A DNA stretch of 64,000 bases from Blakeslea trispora (taxonomy: Eukaryota > Mucoromycota > Mucoromycetes > Mucorales > Choanephoraceae): positions 1-64,000 of the forward strand of contig JAIWNE010000069.1 of assembly GCA_025331445.1 (NCBI GenBank), read 5' to 3'. Shown here in pieces: positions 35,354-49,690 of the stretch. The position numbers and the translations under genes are program-made. The first letter of the stretch is position 1; every line of letters starts with the position of its first letter. Under the pieces are notes generated by a model, which saw only the letters and a program-made list of their open reading frames with translations, was not told the DNA's origin and ran no database searches.

Positions 35354-38300
35354 ATGGAAGATATTGAGCTCTCAAATCAATCTTCGAGGAGATCAGCTGG
35401 AAGAAATGGCGAGACTCAAGAAAAGCATGACGATGACATGACAGCAGCCAGTAGTCACCATAGCCAATCAAGTATGATGCCTGAAGAGTCGACAAAACAA
35501 AAACCAAAACAATCTGTCAACATTTTATCCAAACTACTACCTTTACCACTGCTTCGAATTATTGTAAAGGCTGCGGTTAGCACTTTGATTGCTTTGTTGT
35601 TTGTATTCGAAGATAACTGTCGAAATGCTGTTGGTTCTGCTAGTATTTTGGTACCTATTGGAACATTGTTGTATTTTCCTGTTCGGCCTATAGGTAGTCT
35701 AAAAAAATACTATTCTGTATTACATAAAAAAAATTAATATTAAAAAATTATATAGGTGTTCAGATTGAGGTTAGATCTTTTTATTATTATTGTTATACTT
35801 TGTAGGGTAAGAATTACAAAGGGACTTATGAAAGTAATATAGGCTGCTCTTCAAGGTACTTTTAGTGCGCTTTTAGGTTCTGCTTGGTGTTTTTTGGGTA
35901 TGTTGATTAGATGATAATTGATGTAGAGGTTGACCATCAGGTTTAGGCATGTATCTTGCCAGTATTGCCCGTGATCCAGCTGTTATTTCGCCGGTTCAAC
36001 CAGCATCAAGTGCCATTTTAGCCATCTTTATGTTCATTGGCGTTTTCGGATTAACATATGTCCGCACTAAATTTGCACAAGGTAAGCAAGAAGTCCGACT
36101 AAATCATGCTACTCAATTTGAGCTCAGATGGTGATGAAGCTGATCTTGTCTATAGCTAATTTTGCAACTATTTTTGCGAGTATTATTGTTGCTGTAAGTT
36201 TCATATGTTATCTTGTTTATGACAAGGACTCATCGGAAATTTAGTTTTGCCTTACACAAGCTTCTATTGTTCGAATATTCTCTACAACTTTAATTGTAAG
36301 TGTACAAAGCGAAAATGTAGACAACAAAGAAACATTGAACTCATTCCGGTTTTCAGTATACATTTTTGAAGCCTCTCGCTGTAGCTACTGCTATCGGTTT
36401 GTTGGTTGATATATTTTTATGGCCTGAAGATAGCATTACCAAGTACATGGGTCTGATGAGCCGATCTTTAAAAGAGTATAACGGATTTTTTGAAGAGCAT
36501 GTAACAGCATTCTTATCAGCAGACATTACATCTTCAAAGGCAACAAGCTTGCCTACACTACACCAAAGCTTGCAGAATAGTATTCTACAGCTGATTGATA
36601 GCAAAAGAGAGATCCAAAGAGAAATCTTGTTTAATCGACTTGCCCACAAGGATATCAACGACATTACTCGCCATATCAAACTGATGCGAGTTCCCTTGCA
36701 TGGTATTGGTCTTGGCTTGATTGCCAAACTAAATCGTCTGAGTAATATAGAACATGATAAGATCCTTCAAAATGAACACAAAAAGCAGTTTATAGAAGAT
36801 TTAAAAGAAGCGCAAGAGTCAACTCAACAACTTGCAGATGTGTGTGTCACCACATTAAATGAGTGTATCGAGCGTTTGATGAGATTTAGTGGCAAGCCTC
36901 GATCAACAAAAAGCACACTGCTATGGCCATTTCCTCGCATTTTTGTTTCAGACTATCGCAAGTCATCCAAGGAGCAACAGGAAGAAAAAGACGAACAGGC
37001 TAAAATCCAAAAAACTGCTGACCGCCTTCATCAAGCTATTGCTCATTTCGAAGCTGAAACAAGAAAGCCAAGTCGTGTTTTTATTGATCCTGGATCTAAC
37101 CAGTATGAAATTGAGTTCAACAGTATCCTTCAAGTAGTCTATCTGTTCCAATACAACTTGAGAGAACACGCTTTGCACTTGCAATCTTTTCTTCAGTGTA
37201 TTGAGACCATTGAAACCAAACGTACCAACAGAAAACTTAGATTTCCAAAACTACCTCTACGAAAATGGTTTCGTTCTATTAGCGTAGATGCTAACTTGGG
37301 TGGTCAAGTTGATTCTCCTACCGATCATACCAAAGTTGGAGCTAGTCAGACAACAAACGATTTGACTTTGTGTCAGACAAGAACTCAAAACGAATTAGTA
37401 GATACAAATGAAGGCTTAGTGCGACAGAAGAAAGCAACTTATCCTCGTGATCCAGATGTCAATCCTCCAGAGACAGCAAGCGAAAAGTTCTTTTATTCAT
37501 TGTATCGAGGTGTTGAATGGGCCAAGAGTCCTGATTGTGCATTTTCTTTCAAGACAGCCGCTGGTTTTGTCTTGATTTCATTGCCTGCTTTCTTGCCACA
37601 GAGTGCTACTTGGTTTTTTGCCTGGAGAGGTCAATGGGCCACAATCACACTTATGATGTGGATGATTCCTGTCACTGGCATGTTTGTCTTCTCGTAAGTC
37701 GTCTGTTGTTTTAGTGAAAAGGGCTTCATTCATCATTTCGTTATCCATCCTTTATATTTTTAGTGTTATCTTGAGGGTGATAGGTACTGTGCTGGGTGGC
37801 GTCTTAGGCATTATTGTATGGGAAATTGCTAGAGGCAATCCCTATGGCCTTGTTGTTTTGACTTTCTTCGTTATGATGCCACTGTACTATGTCTTCTTTA
37901 CTAGCCAGATACTGAAAATGGTTGCTATTATGACCCAACTCACTCTTTTATTGGTAAGTTCTAAGCAAAGGATCAATTCGAACACAAGCGTTCTAATCTT
38001 TCCAACAAACACTGTGTATGCAGGTTGTTTGTTACGAATACCAATATGTAGTTAGTGGCGCACCTACCTATGATTCTGTTGAGGTTGTAGCAGGAAAAGT
38101 AAGTTTAGTTATTATACATATTGCTTCTAAAGTTAACTTGCTTTTGATTAGCGTATGCTACTTGTGATTATTGGTGTTGCTGGTGCTGCTATTTTAGCAT
38201 TGATTCCCAAGCCAGTCACAGGTCGTGTGGAGCTTCGTAAGCGCATTTCCAGAACCATCAAGGACCTTGGTCAACTCTATAGTATTTTGGTGGGTGATAT

Positions 38301-38931
38301 TCTCGCTGGAACAGAGCCTACAGATAATCAACGTAAAGCATTCCGCAAGCTTGCTTTAGGCATTCGTCGTCAAATCGCTGATGAACAAACCTATCTAAAG
38401 TTAGCTAAGCTTGAGCCACCTTTGAGAGGCAAATTCCCTTTAGAAACCTATGCTACATTAGTTCAAAAAGTTGACAATATGGCTGATTTGTTGCAAGGTA
38501 TGGCCTACTCTTCAAGGAATATTGACAAGTCTTGGAGACGCAACATTGTGGAAGTTACTCGACAAGAAAGAAAAGAGCTGGTAAATGTCTTGTCAAACAA
38601 GCATGCATACGATACTCATGTTCTGCTTTTCTCTCAATAGATTGCTAACAGCTTGTCGATCATGAAGCTACTTTCGGCTACATTGGCATCCAAGATGGCT
38701 TTACCACCCTATATGTCTCCTCCTGTTGAAATGAGAGCAAAGTTTATACAAAAAATGAGTGAAGTGATCAGCAAATACCCCAATCATTTAGATAATGATA
38801 CTTTTCCAAATTATTGTGCCTTTGGTGTAAATGCCTATATGTTTTTAGGCGAGCTTTCAGAGACACTAGAGTGTGTTGAGAAACTGGTTGGTATAGAGGA
38901 TCCAGACCAATGGCTTCTGTTGCACGCTTAA
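35354..38931 (+). CDS. Aromatic-acid-exporter / FUSC-like membrane protein (BRE4/DUF2421 class)
   Basis: Large multi-pass membrane protein of the fungal ArAE_2_N plus ArAE_2 family (yeast Bre4-like, related to plant ALMT and bacterial FUSC transporters). Eleven exons (35354-35693, 35756-35769, 35843-35897, 35941-36081, 36156-36193, 36245-36295, 36357-37693, 37764-37953, 38024-38098, 38152-38580, 38641-38931) give 986 residues. Order: a polar N-terminal tail of about 60 residues, a first bundle of helices (RIIVKAAVSTLIALLFVFED, later LKPLAVATAIGLLVDIFLWP), a long cytosolic helical domain of about 400 residues, a second bundle (TVLGGVLGIIVWEIARGNPY, a FUSC hallmark), and a soluble C-terminus. 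Likely exports organic anions or weak acids; the substrate is unknown. Exon 2 is only 14 nt. Confidence 0.88.
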
Positions 38932-40456
38932 GCAAAAAGTTTTTTTTAAAAAAGATACATGTCAATAAAGTCAAAATATTAATTCAGTCGACAACTAACA
39001 TCCTCTTTGTCATTGGGATAAAATAACAAACGCCTTTGCTTTTCTGCTGATTTGCTAGTTTGATGACAAACTGTTCAAGCATAAAGCATATGATAAAGGC
39101 AATAAAGCAAATCAATATTACAAGATTTTGCGTTGATATTATTCTGATACCACGATTCAAACTCAAAGATTAGAGAGAGCAAAAAAAAAAAAAAGCTAGG
39201 AACAGGAACCATGAGCATTTCTTTTCTAACTATTTCTTAAAGATTAATGATAGTAGCTCTTGAATATGGTCTTCGGTTGAAGTACATACGAAGGAGTTAT
39301 GCAATACGTTGAATATACATTCTTAAAACTTTGATGAAAAAAGTATAGTAATTGTCACAAGCATGTGTTGATTATGTTATGAGAGAAACACATTCGCACG
39401 TTATTTGTGGTAAAGAGTTTCCCTATCAAATGACGTCAATACAAGCCGGATTCTTTTGTCATCTAGATTGGAAGATATAAGGGCCCACAAGCTCTTTAAA
39501 CGGAGACAAGTTAATTTGATTTATCCGAAGTGTGTAATGAAGTCTGGAATTCTTACCTTGGGTATATATCAAGTAAGGGATTGCCCCTTTACTCTATGTC
39601 TCGAATACCACTAACAATTTATACTGTACAGTGCTAAAGCAGAGGTAATCCACTCTACTTGATTGACCGACAATCCACGTAATTAAGCTATTAAGCTTAA
39701 GCATATGCCCTTTTTCTTTATTTTCACACAGATGGTATCACTACGTAAGTTAAATTCAACTTTTTTTCGTTTTAGCCTATAAAAAAAAAACTAGCGTCTT
39801 GACAAAACTCGGGTCCAAAAGAATATCGAAAAAAAAATGATTGCAATGACTCTACTTTTTTTCTTTTTCTTTGCTATTTGTTTATTTTATCCTTAGACGG
39901 AATTGACTATAACGAGCAAATATGTCAGAATACAGAAATCAAGGACACACAATGACTGACAGGTTTTACTTTACAAAAAAGCAATACATAGTTTTTTAGG
40001 TTGCACAAGAAAGACAATAAATTTTCCCTTTTTAGAAAGTTTTACAACGTTGGAAAATCTGGGGAAATAGAACCTGACGTCTAAGGCATGAAGGAAATTA
40101 GAAATCACACCATGTGGCATGTACGGAAAAACTATATCTGTCTAATATAATTTGACAGAAAGTACACTAAGAAAGACCCGTCATTTGCATACAATTCTCT
40201 GTGACAACCGTCACTTAAATAAGCAGTTGTTTTCCCTTAAAAAACCCGTATTTTTCAAACAAGAAAAGTAACTCTTTTCAGGGAATTTCAGTAATTGCGT
40301 TTCACACTTAGATAATAAAAATACGAGTACTTTATTTAGTTCCTCAACTACATCATTCCCTATTAAAGTTTAGTAATGGTACATCATCAGAGTATAAATA
40401 AGCAAATGCTTCTTCAATCGAACTTCACGCTAACATCATCTTCCCTTTCTTTTCTT
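38932..40456. promoter_or_regulatory. Intergenic region with sugar-transporter promoter
   Basis: About 1.5 kb with no supported gene. A TATAAATA box at about 40391 lies some 65 bp upstream of the ATG at 40457, which supports that start for the transporter over the in-frame ATG at 40376. Confidence 0.5.
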
Positions 40457-42433
40457 ATGAGCTATCAACACAACAATAGAGATCCTAATTATCAAACACA
40501 AGATGCGCCATATGTAGATTCTACTCAATTCGATGACAATGCACCCAACACGAATCAAGAGAAGCAGGCCAAGGCGTATCCTTCAAGATCGTACTCAGAT
40601 AGCGACGAGTACACCACAAGAAGAAAGACAAGTAATGGTTTATCTGGTTTCATTAAGAATCCCTATGTTTGTTTCACTGCTGTATTTGCTTCAATTGGTG
40701 GCGTCTTGTTTGGCTGTAAGTCATTTGGTTTATCGACATTCGGTATACGTAAATATACATACTTACTGTATTCTATTTCAATCTAGATGACCAAGGTGTT
40801 ATTTCGGGAGGTAATGTATGCACTTGTTTTATTATTGTACATCAAATTAATCAAGTTTTTTTTTTTTTTTAGTGCAAGAGATGGAAAACTTTGTCAACAA
40901 GTTTCCATTGAATTCAACACAAACAGGCTTTATGGTATCCATATTAGAATTAGGTGCTTGGCTTGGTGCATGGATTATTGGTTACTTTGCAGACAGAATT
41001 AGTCGAAAATATTCCATCATCTTGGCTAGTGTTGTCTTTTTATTGGGAAGTGCCATTCAAGGTGGTGCTCAAAATATTGGCTATTTATTGGGTGGTCGAT
41101 TTGTAACTGGTATGGGTGTTGGTTCTCTTAGTTTGCTAGTGTAAGTTTATAGAGTATTTTGCTCTCTCTCTTTTTTTTTTTTCTGGATAGACAAGAAATT
41201 AACTTGATAATAGCCCGCTTTATCAATCTGAAATCTCCCCACCTGAGATTCGTGGTTCACTTGTATCTTTACAACAATTGGCTGTTACGTTTGGTATCTT
41301 GATTTCTTTCTGGATCGATTATGGTCTTACTCGAGTCCAAGGTGAAGCATCATGGCGTGTGCCTCTCTGTATTCAAATTGCATTTGCTCTTGTCCTTGCT
41401 GTTGGCATTCTGTTCTTTCCCTTCTCACCTCGTTGGCTGATGAGTAAAGGAAGAGAAGAGGAAGCTATTGAAGTGATCTCTAAACTGCGTCGCCTCCCTA
41501 AAGATCATCCCGATGTATTGGAAGAATGGAAAGAGATCAAGGCTACTGTTGAATTTGATCGTATCATCGAAAGACAGCAATACCCTCAGTATGTAGACCA
41601 AGGCAGTAAGGGCCGCTTGATGATTGAACTGGCTGGTTACCGCGAATTGTTCCGCAAAGGCATCTTTAACCGTGTAGCCATTGGCAGTATGATCATGTTC
41701 TTCCAACAGTTTACTGGTATGAACGCACTGATCTACTATGCTCCCAAGATCTTTCAATCTGTAGGCTTGACAGGCAACTCTGTCTCTTTGCTGGCTACTG
41801 GTGTGGTTGGTATTATCAACTTTATCATGACCTTCCCCACAGTCTTTTTCTTGGATGTTGTGGGTCGCAAAATTGCTTTGATGGTAGCTTCCATCATCAT
41901 GGCCATCTGTATGATTATTGTAGCCATCATTACTGCCCTCTTCCAACATGATTGGCCTAGCCATACAGCTGAAGGCTGGGTCAGTGTTGCTTTTATCTAT
42001 GTCTTTATTGCCTGTTTTGCCTGTACTTGGGGTCCTATTGGTTGGGTCATTCCGGCTGAAATCTTTCCTTTGAGAGCCCGTGCTAAAGCCATGAGTGTCA
42101 CTACTTCGTCCAACTGGATGAATAACTTTATTATTGGTTTGATTGTACCTGTCATGCTGGAAAACATCACTTATGGTACCTACATCTTCTTTGCCTGTTT
42201 CTTGATCTTATCCTTTTTCTTTGTATGGTTCTTTGTGCCAGGTAAGAAAATAGTTACATTTTACAAAAAGTATTGTATTTGACTTTTTTTCATTTGTAGA
42301 AACCAAGGGCCGTACACTTGAAGAAATGGATGAAATCTTTGGTGGTCAATCTGCTGTTCACGATGCTGATATCATGAATCAAGTACAAAATAACATTAAT
42401 CAACAATCTATGCAAAAACAAACACCTGTATAA
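40457..42433 (+). CDS. MFS sugar/hexose transporter
   Basis: Twelve-helix major facilitator superfamily sugar:H+ symporter (STP/HXT class) in the plasma membrane. Five exons (40457-40715, 40787-40810, 40873-41140, 41214-42241, 42300-42433) give 570 residues. Seen: FGYDQGVISG joined across intron 1, the loop 2-3 motif in YFADRISRKYSI, GRFVTGMGVG, VPLYQSEISPPEIRGSLVS, SPRWLMSKGREEEA, QQFTGMNALIYYAP, and the sugar-transporter C-terminal PETKGRTLEEMDEIFGG. The cytosolic N-terminal tail of about 60 polar residues is longer than usual, which would suit post-translational control. Substrate specificity (glucose, xylose or other) cannot be read. Convergent with the PKA gene, 204 bp apart. Confidence 0.96.
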
Positions 42434-42637
42434 TATTTGTAAATAAAAAAAAAAAGGAAAAGAAGTTTATTATTCAAAGAGAAAAAAAAACGGTCAAAGC
42501 GAAATAAAGAAAAAGAAAAGGGCCCGCCTGTACATCGTAAGCAATTAATTCAAAAAAAAAGAGAAAGGAAAGAAAGAAAAAGAGAGAGGGGGGAAATAAT
42601 AGTAGAACAAATAAAAAAAAAAAAAAAGGAAAGATGT

Positions 42638-44289
<1,652 letters not shown>

Positions 44290-46691
44290 TTTCCCGCTCC
44301 TTTTAATCTATAAAATAAAATAAAAATTAAGAAAAAAAAAAAGAAAAAAGCTCAAAAGAGTCAATCATCACAGTTTCATCCCCCAAATGTTCTTTTCATC
44401 GGAGATCGAATTTCACTTTATTATTTTATTTTTTTTCTTTGATGAGCTCAATGCTTGCATTTTAATTGGATAGAGTGTGCTCTGGTTATCTGCTCAATGT
44501 TTGTAATTTGGAGTTGATTTAGTGTAATAGCAAATGTCTGATTCAAGATATACACACATTTAAACAGAAATTCAATTTGATTTCCTCTAGAAAAAAAAAA
44601 AAAGGCGGGTTATTTTATTGCTGCTTTTGTAAAGTCAATCACCCTTCTTTCGCACTCTTCTAGAGCATTACCCTATAAGCTTATTTGGTTTGTCGAACAA
44701 GTGTTACTGAAAATTTTAAGAGGAGTCTACCTGTCATAATAAAAGATAGGGAGAGAGAGAGAAAGAAAGAATGAAACTGTGTGGTAATATAAAACAGTGT
44801 CTTTCAACTTGTTCGCACCAATTACATCTTTGTTGATCTCTTTGGTTTCAGACGGCATGACTATAGATAGTATCTTCCAGTTGATTGGTGCCTCTTTTTT
44901 TTTTTGGTGCGTAATTTGATTAGTCAACATGTAATTGTTGGCCTTTCTTTTCGTTTTCTGGTAGCAGGATTGAAGTCGGAATGACAAAGAGCAACTGAGC
45001 TGTCTGACCTGTAAATACTTATAAGTGTGTTTTGTAGGGATCCGGGCAGAGGAAGTAGGTACATAATATACTTGTATTATTCCCCATAAGTTGTCCATTA
45101 GTATGCTACTGTCAAGAAGCTGGAATGGTGCGAACAGAATTGAATCTTCTTTGGCTTATTAAAAAAAAAAAGAAGTAATCTATGGAAAACGCACCCCACT
45201 TTCTTCAAAACCTCACCTTGTTTGTTATTGGATGCAACTCTATTACCGAATAACTCAACACCTGTCTTTACTACTGGCTTAATGGACTTCTTTTTTGCAT
45301 TTATGCAGCAGTATCTATTTTTGTTGTTTATGACTATTTTCCCTACAAGTTTCAGTCTAACTCTATCCTCCCCCTTTTTTTTTTTCTAATGTGATGTTTT
45401 CAACACTAAGTATAAGTTCATCCCAAGAAAAAAGCTTATCGTAATTGTCTACATCAACTATTTATGCTAAATCTCAGACTATTAAACATGTACTGTTTCC
45501 AGAAGGTATCGAAATTGACCTGAATCATTGAAAAGGTACGATTGGAGCAATAGCCAAGAAACCAACAAGCCTTTTTGGACACCAAAACCAAAGTAAAATT
45601 GAGATGTTTAGTGAATAGCTGTGTGTAGGATATTTGAGTTTTGTGACCAAATAGACCACACTTGTTCTCACGACTCAATCTCTTTCAATAGGACTTCTCT
45701 TCCCGAAAAGAAAGAAAGGAAAAAGTCCTTTAAAGTAATGGTACTGTATGTGTTTAGATGTATATAATCTTCAAATCACAAAATGATGACCTTACACAAA
45801 AGGTTCTCCCCCCCTAGTTTGTCTTGGTTGTACATGTGTAGTCATTGTGGCACCTATTATGCAATTGACGTCAAAGTTCTATAAAAAGTTGATAAATGAC
45901 TTTCTTTCATGTATGCATTCATGTGCAAATAAGATAGATTTGCATATTTTGTCATATCTTTTTTTTATATTCAATAGCTTAATAAAAAAAAAAAAAGAAA
46001 CCGTTACGCGTAAATAACTAAAATCAAAGATTAAATTCAAAGAAAGTCATGCAGCAGATTTCAGTTATTAAGAAAAGAGTTAGAGTGCCAATGATCATGT
46101 TTTGAGTGTGATGAAGAATTCAACAGTCATTATTTCATAATGAATAAGGCTCTCAAGGTCACGTTTATGTCGAAAAGATGTATGTGCCTATTTGCCTGAG
46201 TTCAATCGCATGAAGCAATTTCGATCCATTTGAAGGAATCAAACTCAAGAAAGAAGAAAAAAGGCTGGTATAAATATGGTTTGTTCATACTTTTGTAGCA
46301 GCCAAATTCGAATGTTGCTTTTTTTTTTTATCACAAGCCATTTTTTTCTTTTATTAATTCTGCATATTTGACGTATGCATAAACATATTGACTTTGTTCT
46401 ACTTGGTATGCTATTTTTCTTTTTTTTTCTTGTCTTTTTTTTTTTCTCTTACTTTAGAATCAACTTTTTTATCTACAGTAAACAGTACATAGTTGAGATA
46501 AACAGGGGGATCAACGAAAGAGAGAGAGAGAGAAAAGAAGAAGAAGCGGGAGAAGCTTAGAAAAGTTTGAGATTCAGCCATAATTGTGAGGATGTTGGCT
46601 GAATCCCAAACTTGCATGTCAATTATAAAAAGGGATGTTCTTTTTTTCTTTTTCTTCTTCTTTTATTCTCTTTTAGCCTACATATAAGCAA
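44290..46691. other. Long intergenic region, no gene seen
   Basis: About 2.4 kb upstream of the PKA gene and of the small secreted peptide. It is rich in poly-A/T runs and simple purine tracts, including a GAGAGAGAGAGA tract near 46520. Open frames here lack domains and coding-like composition. It must hold the PKA promoter. Confidence 0.45.
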
Positions 46692-46929
46692 ATGAAGTGG
46701 CTGTTTATCCTTTTGTGCTTTATGGCTCTTGTCTATTGTACTGATATACCCAAGGTAAACAACGACCTGGAATAAAAAGGATAGGATGGAATACTCACAG
46801 ATCATTTAGAATACAACAGATGCTTATATAGTCAAGAGACAATATGCTTCTTCAGATACTGTTATATCCTCTAGTGACCCATTACTTGCACTCGTCATTT
46901 TTGTGGCCCTTAGCTCACTGATGTTTTGA
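46692..46929 (+). CDS. Small secreted, probably GPI-anchored peptide
   Basis: Two exons (46692-46754 and 46810-46929, intron 55 nt) give 60 residues. The first exon is a near-ideal signal peptide (MKWLFILLCFMALVYC). The mature part is only about 25 residues, with one N-glycosylation sequon (NTT) and a dibasic KR that could be a Kex2 site. The C-terminus is a second hydrophobic segment (LLALVIFVALSSLMF) right up to the stop, preceded by a small-residue SSSD stretch, which is the layout of a GPI attachment signal. A CATATAAG element lies just upstream of the ATG. An earlier acceptor would introduce an immediate stop, so this splice choice is forced. Function unknown; surface peptide or wall decoration is inferred only from layout. 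Confidence 0.6.
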
Positions 46930-47881
46930 TCGCAAACATATTATAGATGTACATAGAATAGGCTAAATGGAAATTTTGTTGCATAGATACCCTGTAGATA
47001 CTATTAATAAAAAAAAAAAATCAATGTTTTCATCATGACAAACACAATCCAACCTGTCACAACTATGTTGTACAAGAGGTATTGCAGATTTGGGCTTTTT
47101 ATTTTTAAGCCAAGGAAAAGGTTGGGCTTGTTGTTTTTTTTGCTATAGTTCAGATGACTTTCTTTTTTTAAACTCTTAAAATAGAATCCACATACTATTT
47201 TAATAGACTTTTGCCAGAAATAGATTTCTAAAGAGGCTGAAAAAAAATAGCATTGTTAGTCTTTTTCATTGCTTTCAAAAACGACATCTAAAAGGGACTT
47301 TTAAAATGAAATTTGGAGTTGCGTCTTTTTTCTGGAATTTAGGTAACCCGCTGATCGAAAGGTCTGACTTTGTAAATCATCTGTTACTATAACAACACAT
47401 CGTATATGCTTCTTACAATGGATTAGGAATGAATTTCATTCACACATGCACTTGTATAGAACAGCTTTTGCTCATAGAAGCAATTAAATGGATAGATTGT
47501 TGAGAACTGTTGAAGGTCCTTTTAGAAAGCATTCATTTTCAATGTTTGTGAATTTCAGGGCCATCAAGAATAAAAAGGAAGAGAATTTAGTAGAGCAGAA
47601 AGAGCTATTGACGATCTGTTATCCTTTATTATTTTATATAAGAAAAAAAAAAGAGCATTGGTACTTGATCCTCACAAACCTACTTGGCAAGGCTGACCCC
47701 TCCAAGGGAAGAGATACGCGTATCCATACTAAATCCAAAGTAAGAATCGAATATTAGATTCAAACTCAGAGTAGAAAAAAGAGTGTAACCGTGTATCAAG
47801 ATAATGAAATACACACATTAAATCAAAAAATGACTATTTCTTGGATCAAGAACATAACTGAATTTTATTTGTACTTTAATC
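46930..47881. other. Intergenic, no gene seen
   Basis: AT-rich spacer between the small secreted peptide (plus) and the Cys-containing secreted protein (minus). An 89-codon frame at 47488 has no domain. No RNA gene found. Confidence 0.45.
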
Positions 47882-48271
47882 TTATCCAAACAAAGGATCA
47901 AACGAGTATCTTCTGCTAATATAATCTGGATGTCCTGAAGTAGGAACGCCTTGGACAAATACCTTATTGTCTTGCGACCATACGCCTCCATATTGAACCT
48001 TGAAAGTAAAAAGTGTACCTATACACTCCCCGGCTACAACAACGTCCTTGATGCAAATAATTCCATCATTGCTACATAGAATGCCTGTGTTGTCAATCTT
48101 TTTTCTGTTCCAAACAATATCTTGATTGCCAAGTTGATTTTTATGTCCCAGTCTTAGATCTACTTCAGATCCACCACAGTGCATAGCAACAGTCCAGTCA
48201 TCTGCAAATACAGCAGATAAGGTACACATGAAAACAATGGCAGAAAATACAAAATAGTGTGTGAATATCAT
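47882..48271 (-). CDS. Small secreted cysteine-containing protein
   Basis: Single-exon protein of about 129 residues. The start at 48271/48274 gives a strong signal peptide (MIFTHYFVFSAIVFMCTLSA) cleaved near VFA/DDW; the longer frame to 48328 would bury this behind a Lys-rich stretch. A TATAAAAAGG-like box on the minus strand about 65 bp upstream supports the shorter start. The mature part is about 107 residues with at least four cysteines (HCGG, LCSND, ICIKD, ECIG), enough for two disulphides, and ends in a basic-aromatic region (YISRRYSFDPLFG). It has no domain I recognise. Similar small secreted proteins are common in Mucorales and may act outside the cell; role unknown. Confidence 0.65.
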   Translation of the reverse strand: MIFTHYFVFSAIVFMCTLSAVFADDWTVAMHCGGSEVDLRLGHKNQLGNQDIVWNRKKIDNTGILCSNDGIICIKDVVVAGECIGTLFTFKVQYGGVWSQDNKVFVQGVPTSGHPDYISRRYSFDPLFG

Positions 48272-48864
48272 CATTATACAAATGTCTTGTTCTTTTTTCT
48301 TTTTTATGTTTTGCTCATTTGCATGCATGGCCTTTTTATAATAATTGACAAGCGTCTAAACCAGCTCAATCATAAGCTTGCAATAATGAAATATCGGCAG
48401 CTACTCAAAGACAATTAAACTATGCATTGTATTCAGCAAATGATTGGTAATCATTGCTCGGTAGCAAAGAGTTTGTCCATTCACTTTTTCATTATTCTAT
48501 ATTGGTATCAATGCTCTTTTCTATGTAGATAGTCATAGACTGATGATACCATATGTTCATTTTGTGCTTAATCAATTTAACACGCTTATAGAGAATACTC
48601 AATCAATTCAAAATGACCCCTTCATTGTTTCTCTGGGAGCCTATCAAGTTTTTGACTGTGATCTATCACAAAAAAAAAGAAGAAGAAGCCTTAGCAACTT
48701 ATCTCCTCAAGTGTACAAATACTTTTTTTTTTTTTGAAGAAGGAGCACATTCTAACCTTTTGAAAATTCGCTTAAATGACATTTGATAGCATTGATAGAC
48801 AACAAGCAAAAACTTCTAGAGAATGCCACAATGCTTTGTAAATCGCTTTTTTTGTTTTATTTTG

Positions 48865-49200
48865 TTAGTCGTTCTTTTGCTGTTGCTGCTTTTTAGCATA
48901 TTCCATTTCTGCTATAAACCTAAACAAAACAAAATCAGTATCCTTTTCGGTCTGTAAAGTATGTTCGTCTCACCACCGAATAGACCCAAAGAGACAGATA
49001 GCTAATAACAACAAAGCAATGACATGAGGATTACCACCTGTCATGAAGATCATGAACAACAATGTAGCAAACAGTGCATAGAAGGTATAAAACATGATGT
49101 TGATCACAGTGCTTGCTGTATATCCAGGTGTCATAATAGACTTGACGATATCGCCTGTAAGCCCTGTTGCCTCTATTTCTATGTTTTGCTGCTCGGCCAT
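48865..49200 (-). CDS. PKR1: V-type ATPase assembly factor Pkr1 homologue
   Basis: Small ER membrane protein that in yeast helps assemble the V-type ATPase membrane sector. Two exons (49200-48974 and 48919-48865) join TG|G to give 93 residues. The core SIMTPGYTASTVINIMFYTF, followed by a second hydrophobic helix with TGGNPHVIALLLLAICLFGS and RWFIAEMEYA, matches Pkr1's pattern of EPGTT, two membrane helices, GNIHF and WFINEL. The C-terminal tail is short and Gln/Lys-rich, much shorter than yeast's. Identification rests on layout and the conserved positions. Confidence 0.75.
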
Positions 49201-49500
49201 ATTGAAAGATACAAACGTATTTCCAAACTGAATTGGCGCTTCTAATTTTGAACTTTGTGGTATACTTTTTTTCGGAAATTATCAAGACGTTTTTTGAGAA
49301 TTAAATACACTTTTGTAAATAGTGTATGATACCAAAATTATAAACAAAACTATGTGTTAAAGAAGGATAGAAAATTAAAGACTGTGTATCCCTTAAGGGC
49401 ATCAATTTGCTACACACAGAAGAAGCACTACTACTTTCCTTCACAGTACGCATATCTTGGATTGATCAGGACGAATTATGACTAAATTGAAAGAGGCAAT

Positions 49501-49690
49501 AGCTAAATCTATACAACAATCACTCTATTTGAGAGTGTTTATATTCTTGAGAAATACACGCTTACATTATATACTCTTAAATTGAAGGATACCTTAGCGC
49601 TTCAAACGATTTTGGATCAAAGAATTGCATTCTTGTATTGAGGATACTCTTATACCATACACTCTCTAATTGAGCGAATACTGTACAACA
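49501..49690. repeat. Diverged short repeats in intergenic DNA
   Basis: Four imperfect copies of a unit resembling ATTCTTNWATTGAGGATAC occur at about 49541, 49571, 49627 and 49660, with irregular spacing. They lie between Pkr1 and the caleosin gene, in DNA with no supported gene. They may be an old tandem repeat or a cluster of binding sites. Confidence 0.35.

Noticed and set aside
36353..36727. 124-codon minus-strand ORF
   Set aside because: Antisense shadow of the FUSC-like membrane protein gene.
40376..40456. N-terminal extension of the sugar transporter (start at 40376)
   Set aside because: A TATA box lies inside the extension about 65 bp before the ATG at 40457, so the shorter start is more likely.
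41425..41964. 179-codon minus-strand ORF
   Set aside because: Antisense of the sugar transporter exon 4; its composition is the complement of membrane helices.
47641..47760. Possible tRNA or small RNA near AAGAATCGAATATTAGATTC
   Set aside because: No cloverleaf or B-box spacing can be formed.
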